The translations under genes were made by a program, and so were the position numbers. DNA of 64,000 bases from Uloborus plumipes (lineage: Eukaryota; Arthropoda; Arachnida; Araneae; Uloboridae): the NCBI GenBank assembly GCA_038373865.1, contig JAXGGA010001055.1, forward strand, positions 107,603 through 171,602, given 5' to 3'. Within the stretch, counting starts at the first letter, position 1. Every line of letters begins with the position of its first letter. The notes under the pieces are model-generated. The model ran no database searches. It was not told the DNA's origin and was given only the letters and a program-made list of their open reading frames with translations. This document shows positions 52,613 to 63,771 of this stretch, one piece after another.

Positions 52613-52807
52613 ATGTTTTGGTTTGGTGAATCTTTGCTTTCTACCGCGCACACAACTTCAGCTGATTATCAACTTGGCGAGTTATTGTCTGCTGCACTAC
52701 TACATTTGTGTATCAAGGGTTGCAATCAAGGAGGCGAAGGGGTTGCAATGTCAAGTTATGATGGACGTTTGGCGAAAAGTTTACATCTACATGCCAAAAA
52801 ATTACAG
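52613..52807 (+). CDS. possible first exon of an unrecognised divergent gene
   Basis: A 65-codon open frame from ATG 52613 to a CAG/GTGCAG donor at 52807/52808, phase 0. The peptide includes LGELLSAALLHLCIKGCN and GVAMSSYDGRLAKSLHLHA, which looks like ordinary soluble protein with a helical first half. I do not recognise the family. Without splicing the frame runs on to 52933. No downstream exon is visible in the transposon-filled region to the right, so the call is weak. Confidence 0.3.
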
Positions 52808-52937
52808 GTGCAGTTAAGAAAAAATACGGAAAGCTTTGAATACTATATGAAAATATTTGAATTACGTATTCAATATTTATTTCTGAAAACAAGGGGAACA
52901 TTGGCCCCCCCCCCTTCCGATTCTGGTTCTTGACTAA

Positions 52938-53268
52938 GGCAGGAATTCAAGTGAAACACGGACGATCGCAACTCACCAATGCAATCGAAAATTCCCTATT
53001 TGGATGCGTTACAATCGCTACGAGATTCGATTCTAATGTAATTCGACTTCTAATGCGATTGCAATTTGCGATCGCCTCGAAGCGATTGCAATGGTGTTTT
53101 ACTTGAATTCGGCCCTAATGCAGGAATTCAAGTGAAACATTATTGTAATCGCAACTGGAAGTCGAATTACATTAGAATCGCATCTCGTAGCGATTGTAAC
53201 GTATCCAAATTTGGTAATTTGCAATTGCATTGGTGAGTTGCGATCGTCCGTGTTTCACTTGAATCCCT
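52938..53268. mobile_element. head-to-head inverted pair of about 165-bp MITEs
   Basis: GGCAGGAATTCAAGTGAAAC on the left is mirrored by GTTTCACTTGAATCCCTGCC on the right, with inverted similarity throughout (ACGGACGATCGCAACTCACC). A further GCAGGAATTCAAGTGAAAC at 53116 shows two copies abutting in opposite orientation. Rich in GCGATTGCAAT motifs. Lies just beyond the divergent ORF at 52613. Confidence 0.8.
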
Positions 53269-53509
53269 GCCCAAGTGTCGGGCAACCGGAAATGAAAACA
53301 GTCAATTCGACGTTTTCATGATTATCGCCGTAAATATTGCGCAATATAGGAAAGTAATACTCACTGATATTATTAGCCAAAAATTTGTCAACTTCTTTGA
53401 CAAATACACTTTACACAGATCCAAATATTACTCACAAGCATATTACTGGTACTTTTTCATACTAGCGAAATTAAATTATTTACTGGCGATTTACAAACAT
53501 TGATGATGA

Positions 53510-53534
53510 GCCCCCCCCCCTCCCCCCCCCCCCA
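53510..53534. repeat. poly-C tract
   Basis: Two long C-runs separated by a single T at about 53511-53533. Confidence 0.85.
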
Positions 53535-53599
53535 ATGTAATAGGTTCTTTTTATTGTAAAACTAATGCAACTGTGAGTTAAAGCACGTTTTCTTCACAT

Positions 53600-53648
53600 C
53601 CTCCTAACGCCCAAACGCCTCCTAACGTAAATCCTCCTAACGCCCAAG
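53600..53648. repeat. CCTCCTAACG minisatellite
   Basis: CCTCCTAACG recurs three times within 50 bp with CCCAAA or TAAAT spacers. Confidence 0.7.
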
Positions 53649-53696
53649 GTGAATTCAACGAAATATTTGCTTTTTCTTTTTTTCAACTGTACCACT

Positions 53697-55454
53697 CCCA
53701 AGTAACACTGAAACGCAACCTTTACGTTTCATTACGTTACAATTGGTTGACAGATCGTTACTGTTTTCCAGGCAACGTGATAACACGCTATTTTGAAGAT
53801 TCGTTACAAAAGCAAAATTTTGAAACGCAACATTTCGTGGCAAATTAATTATACTTGAAACGTTGACAAACATGCTGAAAGATAACGCAACATCACGTTG
53901 CTTATCGTTGTTTGCTACATCCACTGCTCAACTAGTCGCTTTTGGCGGGAATCTTTGCATTCTTCATTGTCGATTCTCTGCTGTTGTGTTGTGCGTGATC
54001 GGTTTTCATTTTGTAATTTTGCTCAATCAGTCAATTAGATTCAAATAAAGGTATGTATTCTGCATTACTTTTTTTTGTGAAGTTTTTTCTTTCTGGTTAG
54101 TATTCGTTGTCTTTAGTTCTAAAAACATGCTTTTCTTATTTTAGTACTTTGGCAATTTCTTAAGAGTCCGTAACCCTATAATAGCCCAAGTAGCATAATC
54201 CCGTTACATCACGTTTTCCCGAAGAGTTGACATAACGTTACTTGTAACGTAAAAAGAGCGATAATTTGTCAAGTTGCATTTCGGTAATGCAACGGTTGCA
54301 TAACAGTTGCTTTTGTCACGGTTTGTCAACGATACTGAAACGCTACATCAATGACATTTTTAACGTTATATCAACCTTTATTTGCAACGCTTCATGACGT
54401 TGCAGCAGCATTCGACTTTTCACCGATTCATCAAGATCAAAGATTTACAAACATTTTAAATAAAAATTATATAATTGAATGATTTTATTCAATTGCTTTT
54501 GTCAAAAAAATATCATCTTTATTCAAACCGATCAAGGTGATCTTTATCGACGTTGATTTAAATCAACGACGATAACACTATTTTAGGGTTACGGACTCTT
54601 AAGAAATTTCCAAAGTACTAAAATAAGAAAAGCATGTTTTTAGAACTAAAGACAACGAATACTAACCAGAAAAAAAACTTCACAAAAAAAAGTAATGCAG
54701 AATACATACCTTTATTTGAATCTGATTGACTGATTGAGCAAAATTACAAAATGAAAACCGATCACGCACAACACAACAGCAGAGAATCGACAATGAAGAA
54801 TGCAAAGATTCCCGCCAAAAGCGACTAGTTGAGCAGTGGATGTAGCAAACAACGATAAACAACGTGATGTTGCGTTATCTTCCAGCATGTTTGTCAACGT
54901 TTCAAGTATAATTAATTTGTCACGAAATGTTGCGCTTCAAAATTTTGCTTTTGTGACGAACCTTCAAAATAGCGTGTTATCACGTTGCCTGGAAAACAGT
55001 AACGATCTGTCAACCAATTGTAACGTAATGAAACGTAAAGGTTGCGTTTTAGTGTTACTTGGGAGGGTTATCGTCGTTGATTTAAATCACGTCGATAAAC
55101 ATCACCTTGATCGGTTTGAATGAAGATGATATTTTTTTGACAAAAGCAATTGAATAAAATTATTCAATTATATAATTTTTTTTGAAATGTTTGTAAATCT
55201 TTGATTTTGATGAATCGGTGAAAAGTCGAATGCTGCTGCAACGTCATGAAGCGTTGCAAATAAAGGTTGATATAACGTTAAAAATGTCATTGATGTAGCA
55301 TTTCAGTATCGTTGACAAACCGTGACAAGCAACTGTTCTGCAACCGTTGCATTACCGAAATACAACTTGACAAATTATCGCTCTTTTTACGTTACAAGTA
55401 ACGTTATGTCAACTCTTCGGGAAAACGTGATGTAACGGGATTATGCTACTTGGG
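53697..55454. mobile_element. CCCAAGTA-family element, outer copy (X) interrupted by copy Y
   Basis: Outer ends CCCAAGTAACACTG and GCTACTTGGG with 2-bp flank CT on both sides (53695-53696, 55455-55456). Its own sequence is 53697-54184 plus 55066-55454, about 877 bp. Copy Y sits in the middle at a CCCTATAATAGGG palindrome. Unclassified DNA transposon. The repeated ORFs of 60-106 residues in it are probably incidental. Confidence 0.88.
54185..55063. mobile_element. CCCAAGTA-family element, copy Y nested inside X
   Basis: Starts CCCAAGTAGCATAATCCCG, ends CACTTAA-free GTGTTACTTGGG, 879 bp, with AG on both sides (54183-54184, 55064-55065) as a 2-bp duplication of the X sequence. Opposite orientation to X. 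Both subterminal regions are dense in GTAACG, AACGTT and TTGCA motifs. Confidence 0.9.
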
Positions 55455-55456
55455 CT

Positions 55457-56519
55457 GTTGGCAAAAGAATGACCGATATCCAGTTCTATAGGTCTGTGGG
55501 CTTTAACATCGAATCAATATTGTTCTGCATCTTACTCAAGTATTTTCAGCTACAAATGGGAAGAACTATTTCAGGTCCTCTGAAATGCGATAAAATATTC
55601 TTCAAAAAGTGGCATCCAAGCTGTCCCATCAGGCACATATGCTTTTCATGAAATATAAAAAAACAAGTGCTCTGTCAATTTTGTGCAAAATTGTTCTTTT
55701 AAAAAATATTTGTTTTAAAGTGCGGGAGCATCTCTCAATCAAATTTATTTTCACGAAGGTGAATCGATGCAATGGAAAGATTTTGTTCATTGGTAAGAAG
55801 CAGGTTCATCGTTCTTTAAATAAAAACTATTGTGAACTCTCACTCTTATGCGCCGGCCCAAGGGACCAACAGAAAAAGGCGCATAAATGAGAGAGACGTA
55901 TAAGTGAACAAGACAAGAACAAGCCTATTTGGACTAAAACGCAACATAAATTCTAATGAGAGAATGAATAAGAATGTTTCTTTTTGTCAAGAGATATATT
56001 ACTACGGTTTGACAATTACTGGAATATAACTACAATGATAAAGAGAAAAAAAAATGTTGCATACCTAATTACAAACTGCTCCTTTTAAAACGATCCATAA
56101 TAGGTATTTGTTCCTTTCCGCCGAACTCTAGTTCATGCGGAATAAATGCCTTCCGTGAGCAATGGGCGAAGGATTAAAGGGGAAAGTGAAGAAAAATGCT
56201 CTTTTTTTAAATAAAATAATTTTTTTTTTTTGTTTGCATTTTACGGAAAATTCGGCGCATAAGTGAAATATTTATCTTTAGAGCGACGTATAAACGATTG
56301 ATATTACCATTATTTTGCTATGAAATGTGCTGTGACCATTTTTTTCGCCATGCATCCTATGTCAACACATGTTGATTACAAATGTTTCGGTCTTCCATTT
56401 CGAAAAATTTCCAGATTAGAGCCCCAAATCCTCACTCTTTCCCTTAATATCATCGAAAATCATCTAAAATGGCCTTTTTTGAACTTCAAAATCTAAAAAC
56501 TGCTGGAGAAAAGTCCCTC
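55457..56519. other. spacer between CCCAAGTA copies, possible pogo-like relic
   Basis: CTTATGCGCCGGCCCAAGGG at 55847 and GGCGCATAAGTGAA at 56252 resemble inverted ends of a pogo/Tigger-type remnant of about 0.4 kb. No transposase coding sequence seen. Confidence 0.35.
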
Positions 56520-56521
56520 AA

Positions 56522-57394
56522 CCCAAGTAGCATAATCCCGTTACATCACGTTTTCCCGAAGAGTTGACATAACGTTACTTGTAACGTAAAAAGAGCGATA
56601 ATTTGTCAAGTTGTATTTCGGTAATGCAACGGTTGCAGAACAGTTGCTTGTCACGGTTTGTCAACGATACTGAAATGCTACATCAATGACATTTTTAACG
56701 TTATATCAACCTTTATTTGCAACGCTTCATGACGTTGCAGCAGCATTCGACTTTTCACCGATTCATCAAAATCAAAGATTTACAAACATTTCAAAAAAAA
56801 TTATATAATTGAATAATTTTATTCAATTGCTTTTGTCAAAAAAATATCATCTTCATTCAAACCGATCAAGGTGATGTTTATCGACGTGATTTAAATCAAC
56901 GACGATAACCCTATTATAGGGTTACGGACTCTTAAGAAATTGCCAAAGTACTAAAATAAGAAAAGCATGTTTTTAGAACTAAAGACAACAATACTAACCA
57001 GAAAGAAAAAACTTCACAAAAAAAAGTAATGCAGAATACATACCTTTGTATGAATCTGACTGATTGAGCAAAATTACAAAATGAAAACCTATCACGCACA
57101 ACACAACAGCAGGGAATCGACAATAAAGAATGCAAAGATTCCCGCCAAAAGCGACTAGTTGGAGCAGTGGATGTAGCAAGCAACGATAAGCAACGTGATG
57201 TTGCGTTATCTTTCAGCATGTTTGTCAACGTTTCAAGTATAATTAATTTGCCACGAAATGTTGCGTTTCAAAATTTTGCTTTTGTAACGAATCTTCAAAA
57301 TAGCGTGTTATCACGTTGCCTGGAAAACAGTAACGATCTGTCAACCAATTGTAACGTAATGAAACGTAAAGGTTGCGTTTCAGTGTTACTTGGG
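56522..57394. mobile_element. CCCAAGTA-family element, copy Z
   Basis: 873 bp, starts CCCAAGTAGCATAATCCCG, ends CAGTGTTACTTGGG, flanked by AA on both sides. Uninterrupted, so it gives the family layout: left half, central CCCTATTATAGGG palindrome, right half. Same orientation as Y. Confidence 0.9.
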
Positions 57395-58430
57395 AAGGGA
57401 GGGGCGATCGGCCCCATCGCCCCTTTCTTGTATTCGCCCTTGGTGATCACGGGTGGTGCGTATGGGGAGGGGGAGACAATAGCGTAGACAACGCTCTTTT
57501 TAGAGGGGGGGGGGGGTCAGAGATATTTTTCTCTTTTTATGGAGGAACATTACCTGGGAGGGAGGGTACTTTTTCGCATTTGAGGGGGTGCGCCATCAAG
57601 GTTCTAAGGAGGAAGAGGGGGTGAAGAGAATATGAATATACAGTGGAGTCTGCATAACTCAAAGTCCCAAGGGACCGGCTAAAAAGCTTCGAGTTATGAC
57701 ACTTCCACAGCCTTTTCAAGAGTTTGGGACCGATTGGAAGCTTCAAGATCAGGGAATATTTGAGTTGCGAGAATTCAAGTTATCGAAGCCTTTACGGGAT
57801 CCTGCACTTTTTTTTAAAGAGATTAAGCCCCGTGTAAAATTCAGTTTTAGCTAGAATATATTCATTAAATAACGCACAGAGAAATAAGTTTTCAATTGGT
57901 GTATTTCTGTGAATGAATTCTTAACATTTTTAATAGATCATATTTATATTATACATTGGAAAACTTTTCATATTCTGTTCTGTTTTTAATAAATTGCTTT
58001 ATGCAATTCACAGTGTAAAACATCAAGTTATATATTTACTCTACGTAGATTGGTTGTATAGGGGAGAGGGGGGCACATGTGAACAAACGATATATTTTAC
58101 CCAATTAATGTGAAGAGAAAAAATCATGTAGATGGTAATGGTAATACAAGTACTATATCCTGCCTGAAATTTCAAAGATCTAAACCATTTTGTTTTTTAG
58201 TTATCTAAGATCTTATGTTTTGGAATTTGTCAATATACTTTTATGTTCCAGTGCTCTGAGTAAAAACGCATCCCAAACTTGTGATTTGAACTTTATTCGT
58301 CTTAAAGTGTAGAGTGTAGCACTAATAAGAAAAGTTTTCATGCACGATATTAATTTTTTTTTAAATATAGTTTTTTTTTAATCAAATTAGGCCGAAGTTG
58401 AGATATGGGGCACTTGTGAACACATTATGT
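57395..58430. other. spacer with pogo-like fragments
   Basis: 57640-57790 holds CAGTGGAGTCTGCATAACTC, GGGACCGGCTAAAAAGCTTC and GAGTTATGAC, typical of worn pogo/Tigger ends. G-runs near 57507. GGGGGCACATGTGAAC at 58067 and GGGGCACTTGTGAAC at 58406 are similar to each other. Confidence 0.4.
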
Positions 58431-58450
58431 CAGAGCAGATGTGAACAGTT

Positions 58451-58883
58451 CATCTGTGGAACAGGTAAGAGCTGCAGTAATTGACGCACATAATAAGTCC
58501 GACATTATTGACTAGGACCAGCCCTGTTGGGTTCAGAGCCTGTTGCTGGTCGTCACATTTGTATTTGTATAATGGTATTTAGTTATTTCAATTTCAAAAA
58601 TTGTTGATTTTTTTACACAGTGAATAGTCTAATTAAATATTAAATAATTAAAAGTTTCAATACTCAATATTTAATTAAAATCTGAAAGAGTTGCAAAGAA
58701 AAGAAAGTTAAACTTGCTAAACTGTTGAAAAAGGAACAGTTAAGAGTTGCAGTAATTGACGCACATAATGAGTCCGACATTACTTTTGAAGACCGCAAAT
58801 ATCAAGAAATTTGTGCTGAAGTCAACCTTGCACCAGAAAATTTAGCTGTGAATGACTTTGTCCTTGTAGAATTCACTACCTAA
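58451..58883 (+). pseudogene. transposase-like relic interrupted by a LINE 3' end
   Basis: 58686-58883 reads KEKKVKLAKLLKKEQLRVAV, then IDAHNESDITF and NDFVLVEFTT then stop. It resembles C-terminal tails of domesticated or pogo-like transposases, though I cannot name the family firmly. The segment EQVRAAVIDAHNKSDI also occurs at 58451-58505, before the LINE end. Confidence 0.45.
58512..58572 (+). mobile_element. CR1-like LINE 3' end, severely 5'-truncated
   Basis: TAGGACCAGCCCTGTTGGG, then CCTGTTGCTGGTCG and ATTTGTATTTGTAT match the reverse complement of 31149-31210. It is bracketed by about 50 bp present on both sides (58451-58505 and 58734-58785). Confidence 0.7.
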
Positions 58884-59024
58884 AAGACAAAAATTTACTA
58901 TGAATGAAACTTTTATGTTTCCAAAAACAGATGATACATCGATGGTAAACACTTTGATGATATTCTGCTAAAATTACCACCACCTTCAGTTTTAAGTGGC
59001 ACATGTCGGGCTGCATCTTCCAGG

Positions 59025-59100
59025 GGCGTAGGAACCGGGGGAGCTCGGGCTCCCCCTGAAATATTTCAGACCGGCTCAGCTCCCCCGGAAATATTCCGTT
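59025..59100. mobile_element. hAT-end fragment
   Basis: CAGGGGCGTAGGAACCGGGG followed by repeated AGCTC/GGCTCCCCC motifs, one terminus of a hAT-type element. Partner end not found. Confidence 0.45.
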
Positions 59101-59550
59101 GCTACAACCTTTTGTAATATATTTTTTACGTCAATCCTAGTTTCAAAAATGTGATCTTTTTTCTAGGAAATTCACACAATAAGCAGCAAAGAAAGGGGGA
59201 AGTCAGAGTGGCTCTTGTTCTCAACTTCATCAAAAATCATCTAAAAGAAAGAGCGTTTTTAAAGCTACAATTTAGGAAAACCCAACTATCAACTCCTTTG
59301 TTGCCTCAAGCAGCCACAAATATCCCATTAAGTTTTTTTTCTTCAAAATCAAGGTATGTTTTAAGAACTAATTTATTTTTTTGAATAACTTGTTTATTAT
59401 TTTTCTTGTATCTGCAGTTTCAATTCATTAATGTCTCCATTAATCGGTGTTTAAAATAATATTTTTGCATATTGCAATCAACTGCTATGAAAAGGAAAAG
59501 CAAATTTAGTGTTTTTTTATTGTATTCTTACATGTTACTTATTTTAAGAC

Positions 59551-59626
59551 CAGGGGGTTCGCGAAATTTTTCCGATGTTACAAGGGGTTCGCAAAGAGAA
59601 AAAGGTTGGGAACCGCTGGCCTAAGG
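59551..59626. mobile_element. hAT remnant, CAGGGGGTTCGC to GAACCGCTGGCC
   Basis: CCAGGGGGTTCGCGAAAT and GGTTGGGAACCGCTGGCC face each other over about 75 bp, a common collapsed hAT (Charlie-like) remnant. Confidence 0.5.
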
Positions 59627-59950
59627 GTATGGTGCCGTCATGGATTTTGTTCAATATTTTTTTACGGGTAGATACCTAAGAGATAAACTCAAATTAATTT
59701 TTTTAGATTTTTTGAATAAAAATTTAGGGTTGTAGAGTTTTTTGAAATTTTGATTTTTTTAGAATTTTTACTTTCTTATTTTTGGTATGCATTTTGAAAA
59801 AGCTCCATAATTTCTTCATTTTTCATTCAATTAAGCCAGTTTACGTATTATTTTAAAGCTAATTTTTTCTTCTTCAATATTAGCGACAAAAATGAGATTG
59901 TGAATAATAGAATTTTGCCATAGGTCCTCTAAAGTCGGATTTTGTGTTTG

Positions 59951-60360
59951 TTCAGTTATGACAACATCATATACTTTTTATGTAAAAAAAAATTAGGAGG
60001 GTGTTTTTTGTTGTTTTGGAATAAAAAAAATCAAACGTGTTTTTTCAGTTGGTATGATCAATAGGTCATATCTCCGGATTACCAATTATAAGAACTGCAC
60101 CATATTTTTTTTCTGCCATGACAACATCATACCCTTTTTATGTATAAATGTGTGTGTGTGTAATATGTTTATGTTTTTTCTTGTTTTGGAATAAAAAAAT
60201 CAAATGTGTTTTTTTAGTTAGTATGATCAATAGGTCATATCTCCGGACCGGACTACCAACTAAGAACTGCACCATATTTTTTTTCTATAATGAAAACATT
60301 ATGATCTTTTTATGTTCAAGAAATTAGAAAGGTGTTTTTTGTTGCCCTGAAATTTAAAAA
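59951..60360. repeat. tandem repeat, about 165-bp units, 2.5 copies
   Basis: ATGACAACATCATA at 59958 recurs at 60118 and, altered, at 60290. Each is followed by CTTTTTATGT, TTTTTGTT.TTGGAATAAAAAA and GGTATGATCAATAGGTCATA-type blocks, then AGAACTGCACCATATTTTTT. Confidence 0.8.
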
Positions 60361-61804
60361 ATAAATAAATTTTTCCAAAAAAAAAATCTTTAAAAATTAA
60401 GTTTTCGGTAAGTTTAAAAACTCTGTAAAATTAAAAAAAAAAAAAAAACTCAACTAGACAAGGTGGGTAGCAAGTAGGTTGATAAACTGTGAGAAGCAAT
60501 ACAATACAACAATCTATTTAAGTTCAAAGCTGAGAATCAGAGATTTATTAACTTTGTTGTTTCACCTTAGAATGGTAAAATGCAACGAAAAAAAAAAAAA
60601 AAAAACAAAAACTACAAAACAAAGACCCCCTTTTTTTTCCTGTTCCAAGACGGATTAATTTTGAACAGCACAAATTTAAGATGTACCCAAGGAAGATTTT
60701 GCTAGTTAATTTATGAAGTTTTAAGTATCCTTGAAAATACTTTCTGTTTTTAATGCAGTCAGTGTAAACTTCATGTTATAGCATGGGCGCCCATATGCGA
60801 AATTTTAAGGGGGGGGGGGGGGCTCAGATATTTTCCTCATAGTGTACAATTGTAAGATTTTTTTAAAGAATATTTTCCTTCTTTTTTTTTGTGTGTGTAT
60901 GTTTCTTTGATTTACTAAGAATATGAAAGTACTAGACTCGTTAAAATATAAATTTTTGTAATTTACTCTGACTTAATTGTTATTAATAAACACATTTTGA
61001 CAACTTACTGATAATGCATATATGTGCGTCGCAAGGCCGTATCCAGAAAGAAAATTCGGGGAGGGCCCATTTCGCACATTGATCAAACACACATTTTTGT
61101 GCGTTATGAGTCTTTTTTCCTCACTTATTCCCCTCTCCCCCTGTTTCTTGTGTATTTCTTATTTGATTTACTTTTTTTTTAATGTCAATTGTTTGGACTG
61201 ACCTTTATTCGGGTAGGGGTATCAAAAGAAAGATGCAATGAACTCTTTTAAGTGAGGTAGAATATTCGTAATTTTGGGGGGTCCGGGAAATTTTTGAAAA
61301 AAGTTTTAAAATTTTATTTTTCTTGTATAGGGCAATTGGGACTTCAAGAATATAATGGAAAAATAAGCAAACAAAAAAATTTATAAATATTTTGCATTAT
61401 TTTGCAAATTAAGATCAATCAATACATATATATATATTTTTTTGAAGTTTAACGAACGATTGACATTAATCGACTGAGAGGAAGAACGAGGGAGGAGAAA
61501 AGATAAACACATCATCACTTGCTTATATCGATTTTCAGAACAGTTACATAGTAGTTTTTGATCAGTTTCCCAACTCACCTACAGAAACAGCACTTAATAG
61601 TATAAAATGACCAATAGTATAAAATGAATAAAATCCTTTAAAACAAATAGTGTAGAGATTTGAAAAAAAAAAAAATTAACGAGAGAGTAATATTCTGGTC
61701 ATTCAGTTAATTCAGAGATTATTTATTTGATAAAAAATGTAATTGAAGCACTTTTTAAGGAGTTTCAAAAAAGGTATTTAATGATTTTCAAAGACTTTAT
61801 GAAC

Positions 61805-61828
61805 AGGTCTACCCCCCCCCCCCCCCAC
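61805..61828. repeat. poly-C tract
   Basis: About 16 consecutive C at 61811-61826 within the outer hAT-type element. Confidence 0.8.
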
Positions 61829-62042
61829 AACCCAAAATGTTTTGTAATGTAAAACATAAAAAAAAAAGTTTTCTTTCTTTCGAAATGCCAAAAAATGCCG
61901 AGTTGCCTTGCCATCCTCGGATCAGCCAACTCTTTATCTTAACCGCTAGTCTGGAGCCATGGGGAAATTTCCCATGCAAATGCGGCGTCGGTTGACCCAC
62001 GAATCTGCCTTTGTTTCTCTACTTAAGAATGTAGGGAGAGAC

Positions 62043-63771
62043 TAGAGATGAAAATGGTCTGAAAAAAACCGGAAATTTTCGGAAAAAAACCGTTTTTTTT
62101 CCGTTTTTTTCCGAGGAGGTTTATTTCCACTCCGGAAAAATTGAATTTTTCCATTTAATTTTTAAGAAAAATGACTAGAAAACCTTGTTAGTATAATTAA
62201 TAGAAGCGTTAATTTATTGAATCCTGCATTTTTGTTTTTCATTTAAATCCCCTAAACATCTTGATGCAAAAGCATATAGCCATTATTTTCGTTTTTTTTT
62301 CCCTTATTTAATTACATTGCAGGTATCAAAGAGCATTTTTTTTAAATCGTGTACAAAATACTAGTTTTTTAGGATAATTATGAAATTTGGATACTGAAAT
62401 TGTGCGAAAATGTTCAATTTCTGGTCATACTCCCCGATAATTTTCAGCTTGGAAAGCAGAAAAAAAGATAAATAAAATTTATCCAGTTTCTAAGGAAATA
62501 CTTGAGTATTGGCCATTTTATAAACATTATGTTCTCTACTCTAGGACAGCACAATTTTTAATTGAAAATGTTAAAGCAATAGTCAATAAGTACAGAAATT
62601 TATGTGAAAAACACATTTTAATATTTTGTAATAAGTGAACCACTGCTCAATTAGGTAAAAAAATAATTCTGACTAAATTCCAACTTTTGTAAACACAACA
62701 GATTTTATAATTGGTCTACTATTAGTGTATTTTTGATATTAAAAGTACATAAATTATTTCTTATGAAAAATTACATATCGCCACTAAAAGGTGAAATTAT
62801 TTCATTATTGATAAGTGCTTATGCACAAAAATTTTCATTTATTAATATGAATTCTTTCATACAAAATACATTACCTCATTTTTTAACTGCTTTTTTTATG
62901 TACTTCCTCTACTTTGTGTATATAAAATAAACTGTCACATACATATTTAATTTTATATCATACATTTACCAATTTTCTGTTAAAAATTGTTAATTTCCTT
63001 TTGGTATTTAGATATTTTCCAAAATTTTATATTAATATGCAATATTACTTACATTTTGACAGCATATTTACAAAAAATTTAATAACTTAATTTAAATAGG
63101 TTATATATCTTTCAAAGATTTTTATATGTGTCTAACAATTCAGAGTTCAAATCGTACTAAGATAATAATTATTAATGTTCTGTGTATTTAAATAGTTTTC
63201 CATTAGAAAGGTTAAAAAAAAGTCATTTAATTTTTATTTGGATTTAGATTGGGTGGGGAAAAACCAGAACTCAATAATTCTCATTTTTAGATAGTGAGGT
63301 TATATTGCAAAGGAGAAAAATCATTCTGATTTTTCTTTCAAATACTATTATTGATGTTTGAAAGTATCTACTTATTATTTTAAGTTTTAAAGGCAGTCTA
63401 AAATAGAAAATTTAATTGTAAAGGTTAGACACACTTTATCCAATATTAAACAGTGAAATGACGATATAATTCATTTGTGGGGTTTGACCAAGAAAGCTTC
63501 GAGTCATAAAACAGCAAGGCTATTTTTTTCCGATTAAAACCTACCTAATTATGCGTATTTCTGCCATCAGGAAAAATAATATGTGTTGATTGCATATATT
63601 TTTAATGATTAACCTCTTAAATGGTCCAAGAAAAACAAAACTATTAAAAAACGTTCTTTTTAATTGTAAAAAAGTGAATTTTTCATTTTTTTCCAATTTT
63701 TCCGGAAAAAAACAGGAACAAAACCGGTTTTTTTCCATCACTTCAAAATTTCCGGAAATTTTACATCTCTA
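62043..63771. mobile_element. 1.7-kb hAT-type element nested in the outer one
   Basis: Ends TAGAGATGAAAATGG and TTTTACATCTCTA, flanked by exact 8-bp GGAGAGAC (62035-62042 and 63772-63779). Subterminal GGAAATTTTCGG, AACCGTTTTTTT and TTTCCGGAAA motifs lie near both ends. Very AT-rich interior without a transposase ORF. Confidence 0.88.

Noticed and set aside
53655..57487. Four similar ORFs of 60-106 residues (starting MDVANNDKQRDV or MTNMLKDNATSR) that look like a small gene family
   Set aside because: They coincide with the copies of the CCCAAGTA transposon on both strands, have no recognisable domain and are explained by repeat identity.
59151..59384. Plus-strand ORF of 77 residues (HNKQQRKGEVRVALVLNFIK)
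   Set aside because: No family recognised, no splice-site support, surrounded by transposon relics; most likely chance or part of a decayed element.
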